DNA of 7,060 nt. Source: an uncultured Burkholderiales bacterium. GTDB taxonomy: Bacteria; Pseudomonadota; Gammaproteobacteria; Burkholderiales; Burkholderiaceae_E. Positions within the stretch are counted from its first letter, which is position 1; each line of letters begins with the position of its first letter. Of the stretch, positions 5,684-7,060 are shown piece by piece. The notes beneath the pieces are model-generated. The model was not told the DNA's origin and ran no database searches. It saw nothing but the letters and a program-made list of their open reading frames with translations. The stretch spans positions 1-7,060 of the forward strand of contig CAIKZV010000505.1 in NCBI GenBank assembly GCA_903831925.1, written 5' to 3'. A program made the translations under genes and the position numbers.

Positions 5684-7060
5684 ATGGCCCAGTACGTCTA
5701 CACAATGAATCGGGTCAGCAAGACCGTCCCGCCCAAGCGCAATATCCTCAAGGACATCTCGCTGTCCTTCTTTCCGGGCGCCAAGATCGGCGTACTTGGC
5801 CTTAACGGCTCCGGAAAGTCGACCCTGCTCAAGATCATGGCCGGCGTTGATCGTGACATCGAAGGGGAGGCGGTTCCGATGCCCGGCATCAAGATCGGCT
5901 ATCTCCCGCAGGAGCCCGAGCTCGATGCCGACAAGACCGTCAGAGAGGAAGTTGAAAGCGCGCTTGGCGACATCGTTTCGGCCAAGCAGCGGCTTGATGA
6001 GGTTTATGCCGCCTACGCCGAGCCTGATGCCGATTTCGACAAGCTCGCGGCAGAACAGGCCGAGCTCGAGGCGGTGATTGCGACCGCGGGCGGCAACAAC
6101 CTCGATCAGCAGCTCGAGGTGGCAGCCGATGCGCTGCGCCTGCCGCCCTGGGATGCGAAGATCGGTCCGCTGTCGGGCGGCGAAAAGCGCCGCGTGGCGC
6201 TGTGCAAGCTGTTGCTGTCAAAGCCCGACATGCTGCTGCTCGATGAGCCGACCAACCACCTCGATGCCGAGAGCGTCGACTGGCTTGAGCAGTTCCTGCA
6301 CCGTTTTTCGGGCACGGTCGTTGGCGTCACTCACGATCGCTACTTTCTGGACAACGCGGCCGAATGGATCCTCGAGCTCGACCGAGGTCATGGCATCCCC
6401 TGGAAAGGCAACTACAGTTCGTGGCTCGACCAGAAGCAGAACCGCCTGAAGCAGGAAGAGTCGTCCGAATCGGCCCGTCAGAAGGCGCTCAAGAAAGAGC
6501 TTGAGTGGGTCCGCCAGAATGCCAAGGGCCGTCAGGCCAAGAGCAAGGCCCGACTGCAGCGCTTCGAGGAACTCTCCTCGTATGAATACCAGTCGCGCAA
6601 CGAGACGCAGGAAATTTTCATTCCGGTTGCCGAGCGTCTGGGCAATGAGGTTATCGAGTTCAAGGGGGTCAGCAAGGCCTTCGGCGATCGCCTGCTGGTC
6701 GACAACCTGAGCTTCAAGGTGCCGCCCGGTGCGATCGTCGGCATCATCGGCCCCAATGGTGCCGGCAAGTCGACCATCTTTCGCATGATCACCGGGATCG
6801 AAAAGCCCGATTCCGGCGAGGTGAGCATCGGCCACACCGTGCAGCTGGCTTATGTCGATCAGTCGCGCGATGCCCTGGTCGCCAACAAGAATGTCTGGGA
6901 AGAACTCTCGGGCGGCGCCGACATCCTGACCGTGGGTCGCTTCGAGATGCAGTCGCGGGCCTATATCGGCCGCTTCAACTTCAAGGGCAGCGATCAGCAG
7001 AAGCTGGTCGGGCAACTGTCGGGCGGCGAGCGCGGCCGGCTGCATCTGGCCAAGACCCTG
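5684..7060 (+). CDS. ettA: Energy-dependent translational throttle protein EttA (ABC-F ATPase), 3' end missing
   Basis: EttA binds the ribosomal E site and gates entry into translation elongation according to the ATP/ADP ratio. It is a soluble ABC protein with no membrane domain. The frame is open from the ATG at 5684 to the window edge: 459 residues of about 555 in E. coli. First ABC domain: Walker A GLNGSGKST (39-47), LSGGE (163-167), Walker B with catalytic glutamate MLLLDEPTNHLD (183-194, E188), switch histidine H217 in THDRYF. The arm insertion lies at about 95-140. The P-site tRNA-interaction linker, charged and K/R/E-rich, lies at about 240-325 and includes ELEWVRQNAKGRQAKSKARL. Second ABC domain: Walker A GPNGAGKST (356-364) and LSGGERGR (445-452). 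The second Walker B lies past the edge. The start MAQYVYTMNRVSKTVPPKR is the family's conserved N-terminus, which fixes the ATG although no good ribosome-binding site precedes it. Confidence 0.96.
   Translation, partial: MAQYVYTMNRVSKTVPPKRNILKDISLSFFPGAKIGVLGLNGSGKSTLLKIMAGVDRDIEGEAVPMPGIKIGYLPQEPELDADKTVREEVESALGDIVSAKQRLDEVYAAYAEPDADFDKLAAEQAELEAVIATAGGNNLDQQLEVAADALRLPPWDAKIGPLSGGEKRRVALCKLLLSKPDMLLLDEPTNHLDAESVDWLEQFLHRFSGTVVGVTHDRYFLDNAAEWILELDRGHGIPWKGNYSSWLDQKQNRLKQEESSESARQKALKKELEWVRQNAKGRQAKSKARLQRFEELSSYEYQSRNETQEIFIPVAERLGNEVIEFKGVSKAFGDRLLVDNLSFKVPPGAIVGIIGPNGAGKSTIFRMITGIEKPDSGEVSIGHTVQLAYVDQSRDALVANKNVWEELSGGADILTVGRFEMQSRAYIGRFNFKGSDQQKLVGQLSGGERGRLHLAKTL

Noticed and set aside
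1..7060. A previously undescribed defence, mobile or biosynthetic system
   Set aside because: Every long gene belongs to a well-known housekeeping or envelope family, base use is even across genes, and there are no mobile-element ends, arrays or clustered unknown genes.

Overview
The window is a GC-rich, densely coded stretch of bacterial chromosome, most probably from a betaproteobacterium. The evidence is the obgE-proB pair overlapping by one base, a proB that keeps a C-terminal PUA domain, an EttA-type ABC-F protein that can be aligned along its length with the E. coli protein as I remember it, and an OmpA/OprF-like porin. Genus cannot be fixed from the sequence. I see no transposase, integrase, phage gene, tRNA, rRNA or CRISPR array.

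Layout, left to right. The last 32 codons of a membrane protein (probably TMEM165/GDT1 cation exporter family) run on the + strand. Next, 24 bp on, come the ribosome-assembly GTPase obgE and, overlapping it by one base, the proline-biosynthesis kinase proB. These three are probably one transcript. A 108-bp gap with a short hairpin leads to an orphan OmpR-type response regulator (+). A hairpin and three copies of a TCTGATC heptamer lie between it and a convergent crotonase-family gene (-). A textbook intrinsic terminator (- strand) then closes an OmpA-family outer membrane protein gene (-). The divergent intergenic region of 292 bp (5392-5683) holds the A+T-rich promoter and leader of the OmpA gene and a weaker promoter for the + strand gene beyond. 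That gene is ettA, which runs off the right edge with about 459 codons visible.

The genes are mostly housekeeping and do not form a single pathway: ribosome assembly and translation control (ObgE, EttA), proline synthesis (ProB), signalling (response regulator), acyl-CoA metabolism (crotonase) and the envelope (OmpA-like). No new multi-gene system is visible. The points worth a second look are small. They are the repeat-bearing OmpA leader that can fold in two ways, a crotonase that has lost one of the two hydratase glutamates, a look-alike hairpin element at two neighbouring gene ends, and a marked excess of GATC.
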